DNA of 64,000 nucleotides. It comes from Arthrobacter sp. zg-Y1110. Lineage in GTDB: Bacteria; Actinomycetota; Actinomycetes; Actinomycetales; Micrococcaceae. This document shows, piece by piece, positions 35,614-44,439 of the stretch (position 1 is the first letter of the stretch; each line of letters begins with the position of its first letter). The stretch covers positions 806,001 through 870,000 of the forward strand of contig NZ_CP104272.1 of NCBI RefSeq assembly GCF_025244865.1, written 5' to 3'. Under the pieces are notes generated by a model. The model saw only the letters and a program-made list of their open reading frames with translations. It was not told where the DNA came from and did not search any database. The position numbers and the translations under genes were made by a program.

Positions 35614-37092
35614 ATGGAAACCAGCGCAACGGGTGGCCTCGACAGGCTCATCGCAGGCCGATACCGACTCATCGAACCAATTGGACGCGGGGGCATGGCC
35701 ACCGTCTATCGAGGCCAGGATGAAGCGCTCGGCCGCGACATTGCGGTGAAGCTCTTCCGCGCCAGTGCCGTGGCTCCGGACGACATCGGGCGGCAGGAAA
35801 ACGAGATGCGCCTCCTCGCTTCACTTTCGCATCCGGGCCTGGTCACCCTGTTCGATGCGGGCAAGGACGACGCCGATCCCGGCGAAGGGAACGGCAAAGC
35901 GGGGGAGCCTCGGACCTATCTGGTCATGGAGCTGGTTGACGGGCCGGACCTGCGCAAGCGCCTGCGCGAGGGTGCCGTCCTGTCTGCGGATGTCCCCTTC
36001 ATTGGGGCCGAGCTGGCGGGAGCCCTGGCCTATATCCATGACAGGGGTGTGGTCCACCGTGACGTAAAGCCGGCAAACATCCTGCTGCCGCCGGCTGTAG
36101 CGGGGACATCGCCGCGGGCCAAGCTGACGGATTTCGGTATCGCCCGGATTCTGGGCGGCGCCCGGATCACTGCAGCCGGTGCCACCCTCGGCACCGCCAA
36201 CTACCTCAGCCCGGAACAGGCATCCGGACTGGGGGCAGAACCGGCAAGCGATATTTACTCCCTTGGCCTGGTGCTGCTTGAAGCCGTCACGGGAAGGGTG
36301 GAGTTTAACGGCAGCGCTATCGAGGCGGCGGTCGCCCGCCTCAGCCGCGACCCCGCGGTTCCAGAGTCGTTGGAAAGCCATTGGCGCGGCCTGCTTTCCG
36401 CCATGACCAGCCGGGACCCGGACCTGAGGCCGACGGCGGCTGAAGTCTCCGCGACCCTGTTGGACTACCGCTGGGCGGAAGGGACGGTGCAGCCGGGACG
36501 GGTGCCGCAGCTGGCCTCGGGTCTGGGCGGACCAGCGGTGCCGCAGGTTCCCGCTGACCGGGCTCCCGCCGACCGGGCTCCCGCCGACCGGGCTCCCGCC
36601 GCACCGGACTGGGACCCGTGGAGCGGACCGGCAACTCAGGCGGATGTTGCCTCCGTGAAAGACAACAACGCCGCCGGGGGAGCCGGCGCCGTCGTTGCCC
36701 CAAGGGAAGTCGTCGTTGCCCCAAGGGAAGCGGACGGGACCGATGGCGGCGAGGCCCTGGGCCGGCATCCCTCGGCGCCCCTGCCTTCGGTTCCCCCGCC
36801 CATGGACCTGCCTGCCCTGTCCGGGCAGATCACGTCTCCGCCGAGTGTCCCGCCCACCGTAGGGACGGTAGCCGCAGTGCCGTTGTCCGAGCCGACGCCG
36901 CGTGTACAGGTGCTCGCCGAACCGCGGCAGTCCTTCGCCGGACGAGCCCTGCTTGCCGTCCTGGTGATGGCCGTGCTGACGGCAGCGGTGGTCCTGATGC
37001 TCGGGCGCGTGGGGGCGCTGCCGGATGGAGGCGTCATTCCAGGGGAGATCGGGCAGAACCTGGAGCGGCTGCAGGACAGCTTCGGGCCGTAA
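35614..37092 (+). CDS. Transmembrane serine/threonine protein kinase (PknB-like)
   Basis: This is a 492-residue Hanks-type kinase. The glycine loop is IGRGGMATVYRG (residues 23-34), the ATP-binding lysine is Lys46 (IAVKLF), the catalytic loop is VVHRDVKPANIL (Asp150) and the metal motif is DFGIARI (173-179). The kinase domain ends near 280. A long Pro/Ala-rich linker follows, with DNA-level tandem repeats, then one helix at about 445-465 and a short outside tail of about 27 residues. No PASTA domains are present, so this is not the cell-wall sensor PknB itself. It would phosphorylate cytosolic targets; the signal is unknown. Confidence 0.93.
   Translation: METSATGGLDRLIAGRYRLIEPIGRGGMATVYRGQDEALGRDIAVKLFRASAVAPDDIGRQENEMRLLASLSHPGLVTLFDAGKDDADPGEGNGKAGEPRTYLVMELVDGPDLRKRLREGAVLSADVPFIGAELAGALAYIHDRGVVHRDVKPANILLPPAVAGTSPRAKLTDFGIARILGGARITAAGATLGTANYLSPEQASGLGAEPASDIYSLGLVLLEAVTGRVEFNGSAIEAAVARLSRDPAVPESLESHWRGLLSAMTSRDPDLRPTAAEVSATLLDYRWAEGTVQPGRVPQLASGLGGPAVPQVPADRAPADRAPADRAPAAPDWDPWSGPATQADVASVKDNNAAGGAGAVVAPREVVVAPREADGTDGGEALGRHPSAPLPSVPPPMDLPALSGQITSPPSVPPTVGTVAAVPLSEPTPRVQVLAEPRQSFAGRALLAVLVMAVLTAAVVLMLGRVGALPDGGVIPGEIGQNLERLQDSFGP
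36556..36730 (+). repeat. Tandem repeats in the kinase linker
   Basis: Three perfect copies of GACCGGGCTCCCGCC (36556-36600) encode ADRAP units. A 19-base block, GTCGTTGCCCCAAGGGAAG, recurs at 36691 and 36712 (period 21, coding VVAPRE). Both keep the frame, so linker length can vary without breaking the gene. Confidence 0.85.
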
Positions 37093-37119
37093 CCGGACCA
37101 GTCGCGGGATACTGGAGCG

Positions 37120-37533
37120 ATGAGTACCTCTACACCCGTCCCGTCCACCGCTGTCACCGATGAAAGCCGGTGCCCCTGCCTCAGCGGGGAAACCTACGGG
37201 AACTGCTGCGGACGCTTCCACTCCGGAGCCGCTACCGCCCCCACCGCAGAGGCGCTGATGCGCTCGCGGTACAGCGCCTTCGCCACCGGCAACGTCCCCT
37301 ACCTGCTGGCCACGTGGCATCCGGACCACCGCCCCGCCAACCTCGAACTGGACGCAGGGATCGAATGGCGGCGGCTGGATATCCTTTCCACCTCCGGCGG
37401 CGGCCCCCTGGACAACACCGGAACGGTTGAATTCCGTGCCCACTACCGGGAGGACGGTCAACGCGGTACACAGCAGGAAAGAAGCAGTTTTGTTCGTGAA
37501 CGAGGCCAATGGCTCTATGTGGAGGGCCGATAG
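37120..37533 (+). CDS. YchJ family protein
   Basis: The 137-residue protein begins with a cysteine cluster, CPCLSGETYGNCCGRFH, typical of the SEC-C zinc-binding motif. MRSRYSAFATGNVPYLLATW follows, the core of the YchJ/UPF0225 family (NTF2-like fold). Function unknown; a redox or translocase-associated metal-binding role is suggested only by the SEC-C motif. It starts 27 bases after the kinase stop codon. Confidence 0.87.
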   Translation: MSTSTPVPSTAVTDESRCPCLSGETYGNCCGRFHSGAATAPTAEALMRSRYSAFATGNVPYLLATWHPDHRPANLELDAGIEWRRLDILSTSGGGPLDNTGTVEFRAHYREDGQRGTQQERSSFVRERGQWLYVEGR

Positions 37534-37681
37534 CCCGCCGCTTCTTCCGGACAGCCACGGGCGGGACCTAGGCTTGAAAGCATCCGACGGCGGCCCCGAA
37601 ACAGGCCCGCTCAGGGAAGCTCCCGAAACGCAGGCGCATCAGAGGTCCTGCACGTAAGTCGGATGAGCAGGCGAGGACACT

Positions 37682-38737
37682 ATGAAAGCACTCGTTTATG
37701 AAGGCCCCGGCCAGAAGTCCTGGAAGGACGTTCCGGACCCTCAGATCCAAGACCCGCGGGATGCCATCGTCAAGATAGATACCACCACCATCTGCGGCAC
37801 CGACCTGCATATCCTCAAAGGCGACGTTCCGGCCGTTACACCGGGCCGGATCCTTGGTCATGAGGGGGTTGGCACCGTTACGGAGACCGGCTCCGGCGTG
37901 AATGCCTTCAAGACCGGCGACAAAGTGATCCTGTCCTGCGTCTCGGCGGACGGCTCCTGCAGTTTCTGCAAGGACGGGCTCTATTCGCACTGCACCGGAG
38001 AGGAAGGGCAGTCCGGCATCGGCTGGATCTTCGGACACCTGATCGACGGGACACAGGCCGAGTACGTCCGTGTGCCCTACGCGGACACGTCCATGTACCG
38101 GCTGCCGGAAAACGTCTCCCAGGAGCATGGTGTCCTGCTCAGTGACATCTTTCCCACCGGGTTTGAAATGGGTGTGCAGTACGGGCAGGTCCAGCCGGGC
38201 GACGTCGTCGCAGTGGTCGGCGCAGGACCCGTGGGGCTGGCCGTGATTGCGACCTCGGGACTGTACGGTGCCGCGAAAATCATCGCCGTGGACCTGGACG
38301 CCAACCGGGTGGAGCAGGCCCGAAAATTCGGTGCCACCCACGGAGTGAACTCCGGGGATAAGAACTGGCGGGAACAGATCATGGACCTGACGGATGGCTG
38401 GGGCGTGGACGTCGCCGTGGAGGCCGTGGGCATCCCTGCCACGTTCGAGATGTGCACCAGTATCGTGCGGCCCGGCGGCAACGTGGCCAACGTGGGGGTG
38501 CACGGGACGCCCGTGAGCCTGGAGCTGGACCGGCTGTGGATCGAGAACATCAACATCAGCATGGGCCTGGTCAACACGAATACCCTGTCCATGCTCCTGA
38601 AGTTGATTGCCGAGGGGAAGCTGCCGGCCGAGGAGTTCATCAGCCACCGCTACTCGCTGGCCGACATCCTCACGGCGTACGACACCTTCTCCCGGGCCGC
38701 CGAAACGAACGCGCTTAAGGTGATCCTGCAGGCCTGA
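37682..38737 (+). CDS. Zinc-dependent alcohol dehydrogenase (variant structural-zinc lobe)
   Basis: This 351-residue medium-chain dehydrogenase has the catalytic zinc ligands Cys in TICGTDLHIL and His-Glu in GHEGVGTV. The NAD motif is VVGAGPVGLAVIAT. In the structural zinc lobe the usual four Cys are CVSADGSCSFCKDGLYSHC; the first CxxC ligand position reads Asp instead of Cys. It oxidises an alcohol or reduces an aldehyde with NAD(H). The substrate is unknown. A strong terminator follows, so it is likely a single-gene unit. Confidence 0.92.
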   Translation: MKALVYEGPGQKSWKDVPDPQIQDPRDAIVKIDTTTICGTDLHILKGDVPAVTPGRILGHEGVGTVTETGSGVNAFKTGDKVILSCVSADGSCSFCKDGLYSHCTGEEGQSGIGWIFGHLIDGTQAEYVRVPYADTSMYRLPENVSQEHGVLLSDIFPTGFEMGVQYGQVQPGDVVAVVGAGPVGLAVIATSGLYGAAKIIAVDLDANRVEQARKFGATHGVNSGDKNWREQIMDLTDGWGVDVAVEAVGIPATFEMCTSIVRPGGNVANVGVHGTPVSLELDRLWIENINISMGLVNTNTLSMLLKLIAEGKLPAEEFISHRYSLADILTAYDTFSRAAETNALKVILQA

Positions 38738-38759
38738 ACTTTTCTTCTGCGGGCAGGAG

Positions 38760-38790
38760 GGCGGCAGCCGGTTCCGGTTGCCGCCTTTTT
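38760..38790 (+). terminator. Rho-independent terminator after the first alcohol dehydrogenase
   Basis: GGCGGCA at 38760-38766 pairs with TGCCGCC at 38779-38785 with an inner CCGG/CCGG stem, then TTTTT at 38786-38790. Confidence 0.9.
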
Positions 38791-38869
38791 GCGCCGCGGC
38801 GGCACTGGCAGATAATGAGAACTGGGGCCGCATCTGCCGCCGCAGTTCTGAGTTCAGAAGAGGTTTTCC

Positions 38870-39886
38870 ATGTCTAACGGCACCATGATTGCAGGACGGC
38901 TCAACGTTGAGACCGGCACGTTCGCCATGAAGGAAGTTCCGATTCCCGATCCCGGTCCGGGCTTTGTCCGTATCAAGGTCGGAGCTGCGGGCGTGTGCCT
39001 GTCCGACGTCCACCTGATCCAGGGCATGCTGCGTCCGCAGTTCCTCGAGGGCAACGAGGTCACCCTCGGCCACGAAGTGGCCGGCACTGTGGACCTTCCC
39101 GGTGCAGGTGTCACCTCCGTTGCTCCCGGAGACCGGGTGGTGGTGCAGGCCGGGTACGAATACAACGGCGTCACGCTGACCATGGGTGTTGATTTCGACG
39201 GCGGCTGGGCCGAGTACCTCGTTGTTCCCGCCGGTGTGCTGGTGCCGCTGGGGGATGACATCCCCTTCGACCAGGCCTCCATCATTCCCGACGCCGTGTC
39301 CACTCCTTGGGCTGCCATTGCCTCCACTGCTGAAGTGCGCGCCGGTGAAGCAGTGGGCGTTTGGGGCATCGGCGGGCTCGGTGCCCACGGTGTCCAGCTG
39401 CTGCGCCTGATTGGTGCCGCGCCCATCATTGCCGTTGATCCCATCCCCGAGGCCCGCGAGCGTGCCCTGGAATTCGGTGCCGATCTGGCGCTTGATCCGA
39501 TGGCGGAGGACTTCTCGGAGGCGATGAAGGCCGCCACTGCCGGCCAGGGGCTCGACGTCGCCCTGGACTTCGCCGGTGTTGACGCCGTCCGGACGCAGGC
39601 TATCAACTGCCTGGGCCGGAGCGGACGCCTCGTGCTCGTGGGTCTGTCCGGCAAGCCGATGACCATCAATGACAGCACCGGTTTCTCCTACGCACGCAAG
39701 CAGATCCGCGGCCATTACGGCTCGGACGCGCACCACGTACCGCAGCTGGTGTCCCTGGCCCGGCTGGGCCGGCTCGATTTCGCCAAGTCCGTCAGCGCGC
39801 GCATCCCGCTGGCCGACGCCGAGCAGGCGGTCAAGGCGCTCGACGCGAAGGAAGGCAACCCGATCCGCCTGGTGCTGATCCCGTAG
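38870..39886 (+). CDS. Zinc-type alcohol dehydrogenase family protein
   Basis: The 338-residue medium-chain dehydrogenase has the catalytic Cys in VCLSDVHLI and His-Glu in LGHEVAGTV, plus the nucleotide loop GVWGIGGLGAHGVQ. It lacks the structural-zinc cysteine lobe of the preceding gene, which is not unusual in this superfamily. NAD(P)-linked oxidation or reduction of an alcohol or aldehyde is expected. It stands 132 bases after the first dehydrogenase and beyond its terminator, so it has its own promoter. Confidence 0.9.
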   Translation: MSNGTMIAGRLNVETGTFAMKEVPIPDPGPGFVRIKVGAAGVCLSDVHLIQGMLRPQFLEGNEVTLGHEVAGTVDLPGAGVTSVAPGDRVVVQAGYEYNGVTLTMGVDFDGGWAEYLVVPAGVLVPLGDDIPFDQASIIPDAVSTPWAAIASTAEVRAGEAVGVWGIGGLGAHGVQLLRLIGAAPIIAVDPIPEARERALEFGADLALDPMAEDFSEAMKAATAGQGLDVALDFAGVDAVRTQAINCLGRSGRLVLVGLSGKPMTINDSTGFSYARKQIRGHYGSDAHHVPQLVSLARLGRLDFAKSVSARIPLADAEQAVKALDAKEGNPIRLVLIP

Positions 39887-39978
39887 CTTCATCTGCGCGG
39901 GGAAATACCTGAGTAGGTGGTTTTCACAGGGCACTTCAGCACCCTCAAAATGTCGGTGCGGGGTGATGGTCTAGGGGT

Positions 39979-41376
39979 ATGGAAAGCCTTCCGGAATCCT
40001 CTATCGACCTTGTTGGCGGCGCCCGCGGCAGCGGTCCGCTGGGGTTTGCCGTGGAAGGCCCGTCCACGCCGGGGACGGGGGTGCACGGCGTTGTCCGGAT
40101 GGATCCGGCGGCGGACATGGACCCGGCCGCTGCTCTGGACGCCCTCACGGACCTTGCCCGGCTCAAGGCCTGGACGGATGCCCAAACAGTGCTTGTGGTG
40201 GAGCGGGTCAAGGAGCTGGTAGCTCCGGCCTTGGAACAATACGGCCGCGGCCCTATGCATGTAGATGACGTCGCGGCTACTGAGGTTGCCTGTGCCCTTA
40301 ACGTTTCCGGCCGGACAGCGCTGGCGTTGGTGAAGGAGTCCTATGCGCTGTCCGGCGATTTTCGGCGGACGCTGGGAGCGTTGAGCCGCGGCGAGTGCAG
40401 TTATCCCCAGGCCCGCGAAATCCTGCATGGACTCGTCGGGGTTCCTTCCGGGTGCACGGAAGGGCTTGAAGCGGAGCTGCTTGAAGCCGCCCGTGATCTG
40501 CCACCCGCCCGGCTCGCCGCCAAGGCCCGACGCCTGCGGGAAGTGCTGCACCCCGAAAGCGTCGGCGTGCGGCGCCGGAGGGCAGAATCGGACCGTTGCA
40601 TCCGCCTCTTTCCGGACCAGGACGGTATGTCCTGGCTCAACGCCTACCTTCCCGCCGAGCAGGCCGAGGGGATCTTCCGCCGGCTGACAAACGCCGCCCG
40701 GTCCATGCAGTCCGGGAACGGTCCGGTTCCCAGCGGGCAGCGCGGGGACCAGGACCGGAACCTCGCCCAACTCCGGGCTGACCTGTTCTGCGACCTTCTC
40801 ACCGGAAGCAGCAGTGACGGGGCCGGGCTGCAGGCCCAGGTGCTGGTCACTGTTCCGGTGCTTACCCTCCTGGGGCTCTCCGACCAGCCAGGAGATCTGG
40901 AAGGGTACGGCCCCATCGATCCGGATACCGCCCGGAAGCTTGCCGCGGGAGCAGGCTCGTTCCTTCGGCTGCTGACCGACCCGGTCTCCGGTGCGGCCCT
41001 GGCACTGGACCGAAAACGGTACCGGGTACCCAAAGATCTCCGGACTTGGATCCGGGTGCGGGACCGAACCTGTCGCTTCCCGGGCTGTGGGGTGTCGGCC
41101 GGTTCCTGCGAAGCGGACCACACGGTGCCTTGGTGTGAAGGCGGAGCCACAGATCATGGGAACCTGGGGTCGTGGTGCCGCAAACACCACAAACTCAAGA
41201 GCGAGGCTCTCTGGAAAGCGGATCAGCCCACACCGGGGGAGTTCGAGTTCCGGTCCGTCCTGGGCCGGCGTTATCAAACCCGGTCCGATCCACCGACGGC
41301 TGCGGTCCCTGCTGGTTTTCCTGCCGCGGTATTGCAGGCGGATCCGTACCCGGACCCTGGTCCACCGCCGTTCTAG
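39979..41376 (+). CDS. DUF222 and HNH endonuclease-like protein
   Basis: This 465-residue protein has the DUF222 region (about 40-340) followed by a C-terminal HNH nuclease motif with CRFPGCG, the SCEADHTVPW core and CRKHHKLK, so two Cys pairs and the His-Asp-His pattern are present. Members are often multi-copy in actinobacteria and are linked to mobile DNA or intron-like proteins, but their role is not settled. A DNA-cleaving activity is inferred. It is expected to be cytosolic. No transposon ends were seen. Confidence 0.9.
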   Translation: MESLPESSIDLVGGARGSGPLGFAVEGPSTPGTGVHGVVRMDPAADMDPAAALDALTDLARLKAWTDAQTVLVVERVKELVAPALEQYGRGPMHVDDVAATEVACALNVSGRTALALVKESYALSGDFRRTLGALSRGECSYPQAREILHGLVGVPSGCTEGLEAELLEAARDLPPARLAAKARRLREVLHPESVGVRRRRAESDRCIRLFPDQDGMSWLNAYLPAEQAEGIFRRLTNAARSMQSGNGPVPSGQRGDQDRNLAQLRADLFCDLLTGSSSDGAGLQAQVLVTVPVLTLLGLSDQPGDLEGYGPIDPDTARKLAAGAGSFLRLLTDPVSGAALALDRKRYRVPKDLRTWIRVRDRTCRFPGCGVSAGSCEADHTVPWCEGGATDHGNLGSWCRKHHKLKSEALWKADQPTPGEFEFRSVLGRRYQTRSDPPTAAVPAGFPAAVLQADPYPDPGPPPF

Positions 41377-41430
41377 GTCCGGCCGGTTGAAGTCCGGTCC
41401 TCGTGATGCCTTCCGGCGCCCTCCTGCGCG

Positions 41431-42153
41431 CTACAGCCGGCGCAGGTAGCGTTCCGGACCGTTGAGGAAACTCTTCCAATTGGTCACCAAGTCGAGTTCG
41501 TCCCACTCACGCTCCCGGAATCCCCACGGACCCAGTTCGAGGATCCGGGCTCCCGGAAGCGAGGCGAGAAGCGGCGAGTGGGTGGAGAGCAGAACCTGCG
41601 ACTTGCCGTCTGCAAGCTTCTCCTTAAGCACACCCAGCAGGGCCATGCACCCGGAGAAGGACAAAGCGGACTCGGGTTCGTCCAGCACCCACAGCCCCGG
41701 GCCGCGGAACCTGTCTTCCGCCAGGGCCAGGAAGGATTCCCCGTGCGAGAGCGAATGGAACTCCACATCCAGGTGGGATGTGGAGGGGTTCTGCTCCAGG
41801 TAGGTGAAGAAGCCGTGCATCGTCTCGGCACGCAGGAAGTAGCCCCGCTTCGTCCCGCCGGGATTACGCACCAGCTGCAGATGGCGGCTGAGCTCCGATT
41901 CGGTGCTGCGGGTGGTGTGGCGGGCGCCGGTGGAACCGCCTTCGGGGGAGAGGCCGAAAGCGAGAGCCACCGACTCGATCAGCGTGGACTTGCCGGACCC
42001 GTTTTCGCCCACAAAGACCGTGGCCTGGGCAAGGTCAAGGCCCTCCTTCAGCAGCTGGGCCACCGGCGGGAGGGTTGCTGGCCACTTCTGCCGGTCCAGA
42101 GGTTCCAAGGGGTGTTCCCGAACCTGGCGGATGGGGTATCGGTCCGTGAACAT
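41431..42153 (-). CDS. AAA/SMC-like ATP-binding protein (P-loop ATPase)
   Basis: From the ATG at 42153 (MFTDRYPIRQV) the protein has 240 residues. The Walker A motif is VFVGENGSGKSTLIE, the ABC-type signature appears as HSLSHGESFLAL, and Walker B is GLWVLDEPESALS. These define an ABC-type ATPase of the RecF/OLD-like class. Its N-terminal 40 residues overlap the ureD 3' end by 119 bases in another frame. Function unknown. The family start and Walker A spacing support this start. Confidence 0.82.
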   Translation of the reverse strand: MFTDRYPIRQVREHPLEPLDRQKWPATLPPVAQLLKEGLDLAQATVFVGENGSGKSTLIESVALAFGLSPEGGSTGARHTTRSTESELSRHLQLVRNPGGTKRGYFLRAETMHGFFTYLEQNPSTSHLDVEFHSLSHGESFLALAEDRFRGPGLWVLDEPESALSFSGCMALLGVLKEKLADGKSQVLLSTHSPLLASLPGARILELGPWGFREREWDELDLVTNWKSFLNGPERYLRRL

Positions 42154-42994
42154 ACGCAGATTCTGCCACGAACAGGCGTGCCGGATCAGGCCGGGGCTCA
42201 CCCAGCAGCTGATCCTTCCACAACCGGTAGACGGGGTCGGTTTCCCGTGCGGCTTCATGCGCCGTACCCGAAAGCGCCCGGATCACGGCTCCCTCCGCCG
42301 CCAAATCCAGGCGCCGTGCGCTGCCGTCACCGGGCCTGGCGCCGCCGTTCGGATGCAGGGCCTGCGGCCGCCAACCGGCCGCCGTCGCACTGGACAGCAC
42401 CTTGGCGGTGCCGAGGACGCCGACGGCGCGGTGCCGCGTTCCGCGCAGGTCAAGGTCTTCGTACAGGTAGTCCCCGTTCGGACCGGTCAGCCGGGCGATG
42501 CTCCGCAGCGGCCCGGCCTCCTCGCCGGAGCGGCCGAGGACCAGCGTTTCGCGGATCAACAAGCGGGCGCCGGGGCCCAGCTTCACACGGGTTTCACGGA
42601 GCACGTTGGACCCGGAGGCAGCCACAAAAGGCGCTCCCTCCCAGATCATCACCGCGCCCTCAGCCAGCACCGCCTCCAGCGTCCAGCGGGACTGCTTGCC
42701 CTCGGCGTCGTAAGCCACCATGCCGGCCGGCTCGACCACCTCCAAGGTGACGCCCGGACCCACAGACACTTCAATCCGGACATCGTCTCCGGCGAGCAGC
42801 ATCATGTGGATGCCGATCAGTGCCACCCGCAGCTGCCGTGCACCGGAACCGCCGGAACCGCCGGCAACCGGACGGGGAGCCAGATAATGCCCCTGGTCCA
42901 GGAGCGCGAAGCGTGCGCCATCACCGGCGGCTTCCACCGCGATGCGGGTAGGCCGCTGCCCGGGGTGCGCGCCGGCCGGTACGGGAGCAGGCAC
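42035..42994 (-). CDS. ureD: Urease accessory protein UreD
   Basis: The start is taken as the GTG at 42994, four bases after the ureG stop; an ATG at 43033 is the alternative. The 319-residue protein has the UreD segments GVTLEVVEPAGMVAYD, RETRVKLGPGARLLIRETLV and GTAKVLSSA. UreD works with UreF and UreG to insert nickel into the urease apoenzyme. The last 40 or so residues (a Pro/Gly-rich tail) overlap the ATPase gene in another frame and look unlike core UreD. Confidence 0.87.
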   Translation of the reverse strand: MPAPVPAGAHPGQRPTRIAVEAAGDGARFALLDQGHYLAPRPVAGGSGGSGARQLRVALIGIHMMLLAGDDVRIEVSVGPGVTLEVVEPAGMVAYDAEGKQSRWTLEAVLAEGAVMIWEGAPFVAASGSNVLRETRVKLGPGARLLIRETLVLGRSGEEAGPLRSIARLTGPNGDYLYEDLDLRGTRHRAVGVLGTAKVLSSATAAGWRPQALHPNGGARPGDGSARRLDLAAEGAVIRALSGTAHEAARETDPVYRLWKDQLLGEPRPDPARLFVAESAYVHGPIPHPPGSGTPLGTSGPAEVASNPPAGGPAAEGGP

Positions 42995-42998
42995 CCGC

Positions 42999-43754
42999 TC
43001 AGTGCTGGTGGCGGACAGTGTCTTCCTCCCCATGCGTATGGACAAACCCGCCGTCCTCGTCCGCATGGAAATGCGGAGCCATGGGACCGGGATCCTGCGG
43101 CGTGTGCAGCCCTGACCGGTGCAGCGCCACCAACCCGCGGACCCAGGCGCAGAGTTCGTCCACGGTGTCCTGCTGTTTGCGGGAAAGGGCCAGCACCGGA
43201 GCGCCGTCCCGCGCCTCGACGGCGTCCGCCACCATCTGTTCCACGTCCACTTCCACGTACGGAGCCAGATCGATCTTGTTGATCACCAGCAGATCGGCAC
43301 GGGCGATACCCGGCCCGCCCTTCCTCGCGACATCGCCGCCGCCGGCAACGTCCAGGACAAAGATCTGTGCGTCCACCAGGGCAGGGGAGAAGGTGGCAGT
43401 GAGGTTGTCGCCGCCGCTTTCGACCAGGACGAGGTCCAGCGGAGCGAAGTCCGCCTCCAGGTCCTCAACGGCAAGCAGGTTGGTGGTCACGTCATCGCGG
43501 ATGGCCGTGTGCGGACAGGCACCGGTTTCCACTGCGCGGATGCGCTCCTCCGGAAGCACACCTGCGGAGCGGAGAAACCGGGCATCCTCATCCGTGTAGA
43601 TGTCGTTGGTGATCACGCCGATCTGCAGCTCGCCGGCCATGGACCGGCAGATGGTGGCAATCAGCGAGCTCTTGCCGGTACCCACCGGACCGGCAACGCC
43701 CAGGCGCAGTGAACGGGTGGACGGGGCAGCAGCGGGGAACGAATTGTCAGGCAA
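42999..43754 (-). CDS. ureG: Urease accessory GTPase UreG, with a histidine-rich C-terminal tail
   Basis: The 251-residue GTPase has the P-loop [15 protein letters not shown], the nickel-binding Cys-Pro-His in [12 protein letters not shown] and NKIDLAP. The C-terminal 24 residues hold six histidines as HFH, HTH and HQH. It drives nickel delivery to urease with UreD and UreF. The gene overlaps the ureF 3' end by 8 bases. Confidence 0.95.
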   Translation of the reverse strand: MPDNSFPAAAPSTRSLRLGVAGPVGTGKSSLIATICRSMAGELQIGVITNDIYTDEDARFLRSAGVLPEERIRAVETGACPHTAIRDDVTTNLLAVEDLEADFAPLDLVLVESGGDNLTATFSPALVDAQIFVLDVAGGGDVARKGGPGIARADLLVINKIDLAPYVEVDVEQMVADAVEARDGAPVLALSRKQQDTVDELCAWVRGLVALHRSGLHTPQDPGPMAPHFHADEDGGFVHTHGEEDTVRHQH

Positions 43755-44439
43755 CGAACAGCCTCCTTGTTCTAGTGGTGTGGTCTTCGGCCCAGTGCTC
43801 CATCAACGGGGCACTGAGGGCGGGAATATCGTCTAAGCCGCCAATGAGCAGCGACTCCACGGCGACGGCGTCGATCTCTCCGGAAGCGTCCAGGATCCAG
43901 GCGGTGGCATCCATCGGATCGATGGGCAGCAGCTTCAGGGCAGCTGCCACCACAGACTGCGCATCGTCGTAGCAGCAGAGCCGGGCGAGCTGCAGCTCTC
44001 CGACGCCGAGCGCGGCAGCGGTCACGCCCAGGGCCACCGGGCGGGTGGGGCGCGGGACGGTCCGCTGCAGCTCGACGACGGCGTGAGAGTCCGGTTTCAG
44101 CTTCCCGGCCAGGCGCAGCATGCCCCGGCCCAGACGGCGCGAGGCCTCCCGCTGCGCAGCGGAGGGTGTCCGCGCGTCGAGGGCGGCTTCGATCCGGGCG
44201 AAGCTGATGTCCGCTACGCCGCGGGCGGACCTGTGCGCCAGCACCGCGGCGGCGTTTTCCACCCGGACCACTGTGCGCAGCCGGGCGAGCAGGTAGGGAT
44301 ACACGCCGTCCACCCCCAGGCCTGCCAGGACCGCAGGTTCCAGGCCCGCCGAATGTGAGTACGCCCCGGAAGGCAACCGCGAATCGGCCAGCAGGAAAGC
44401 GGCAACACCGGCGTCGGGAGCTGGCAGCATCGGTTCCAC
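43747..44439 (-). CDS. ureF: Urease accessory protein UreF
   Basis: This 230-residue protein has the UreF start pattern [21 protein letters not shown] and the C-terminal [19 protein letters not shown]. It connects UreD to UreG in the nickel-loading complex. The start is a GTG at 44439 that overlaps the ureC stop by one base, indicating coupling. Confidence 0.93.
   Translation of the reverse strand: MEPMLPAPDAGVAAFLLADSRLPSGAYSHSAGLEPAVLAGLGVDGVYPYLLARLRTVVRVENAAAVLAHRSARGVADISFARIEAALDARTPSAAQREASRRLGRGMLRLAGKLKPDSHAVVELQRTVPRPTRPVALGVTAAALGVGELQLARLCCYDDAQSVVAAALKLLPIDPMDATAWILDASGEIDAVAVESLLIGGLDDIPALSAPLMEHWAEDHTTRTRRLFVA

Noticed and set aside
37568..39934. A 788-codon open frame opposite the two alcohol dehydrogenases
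   Set aside because: It is antisense to two well-supported dehydrogenases and has no domain.
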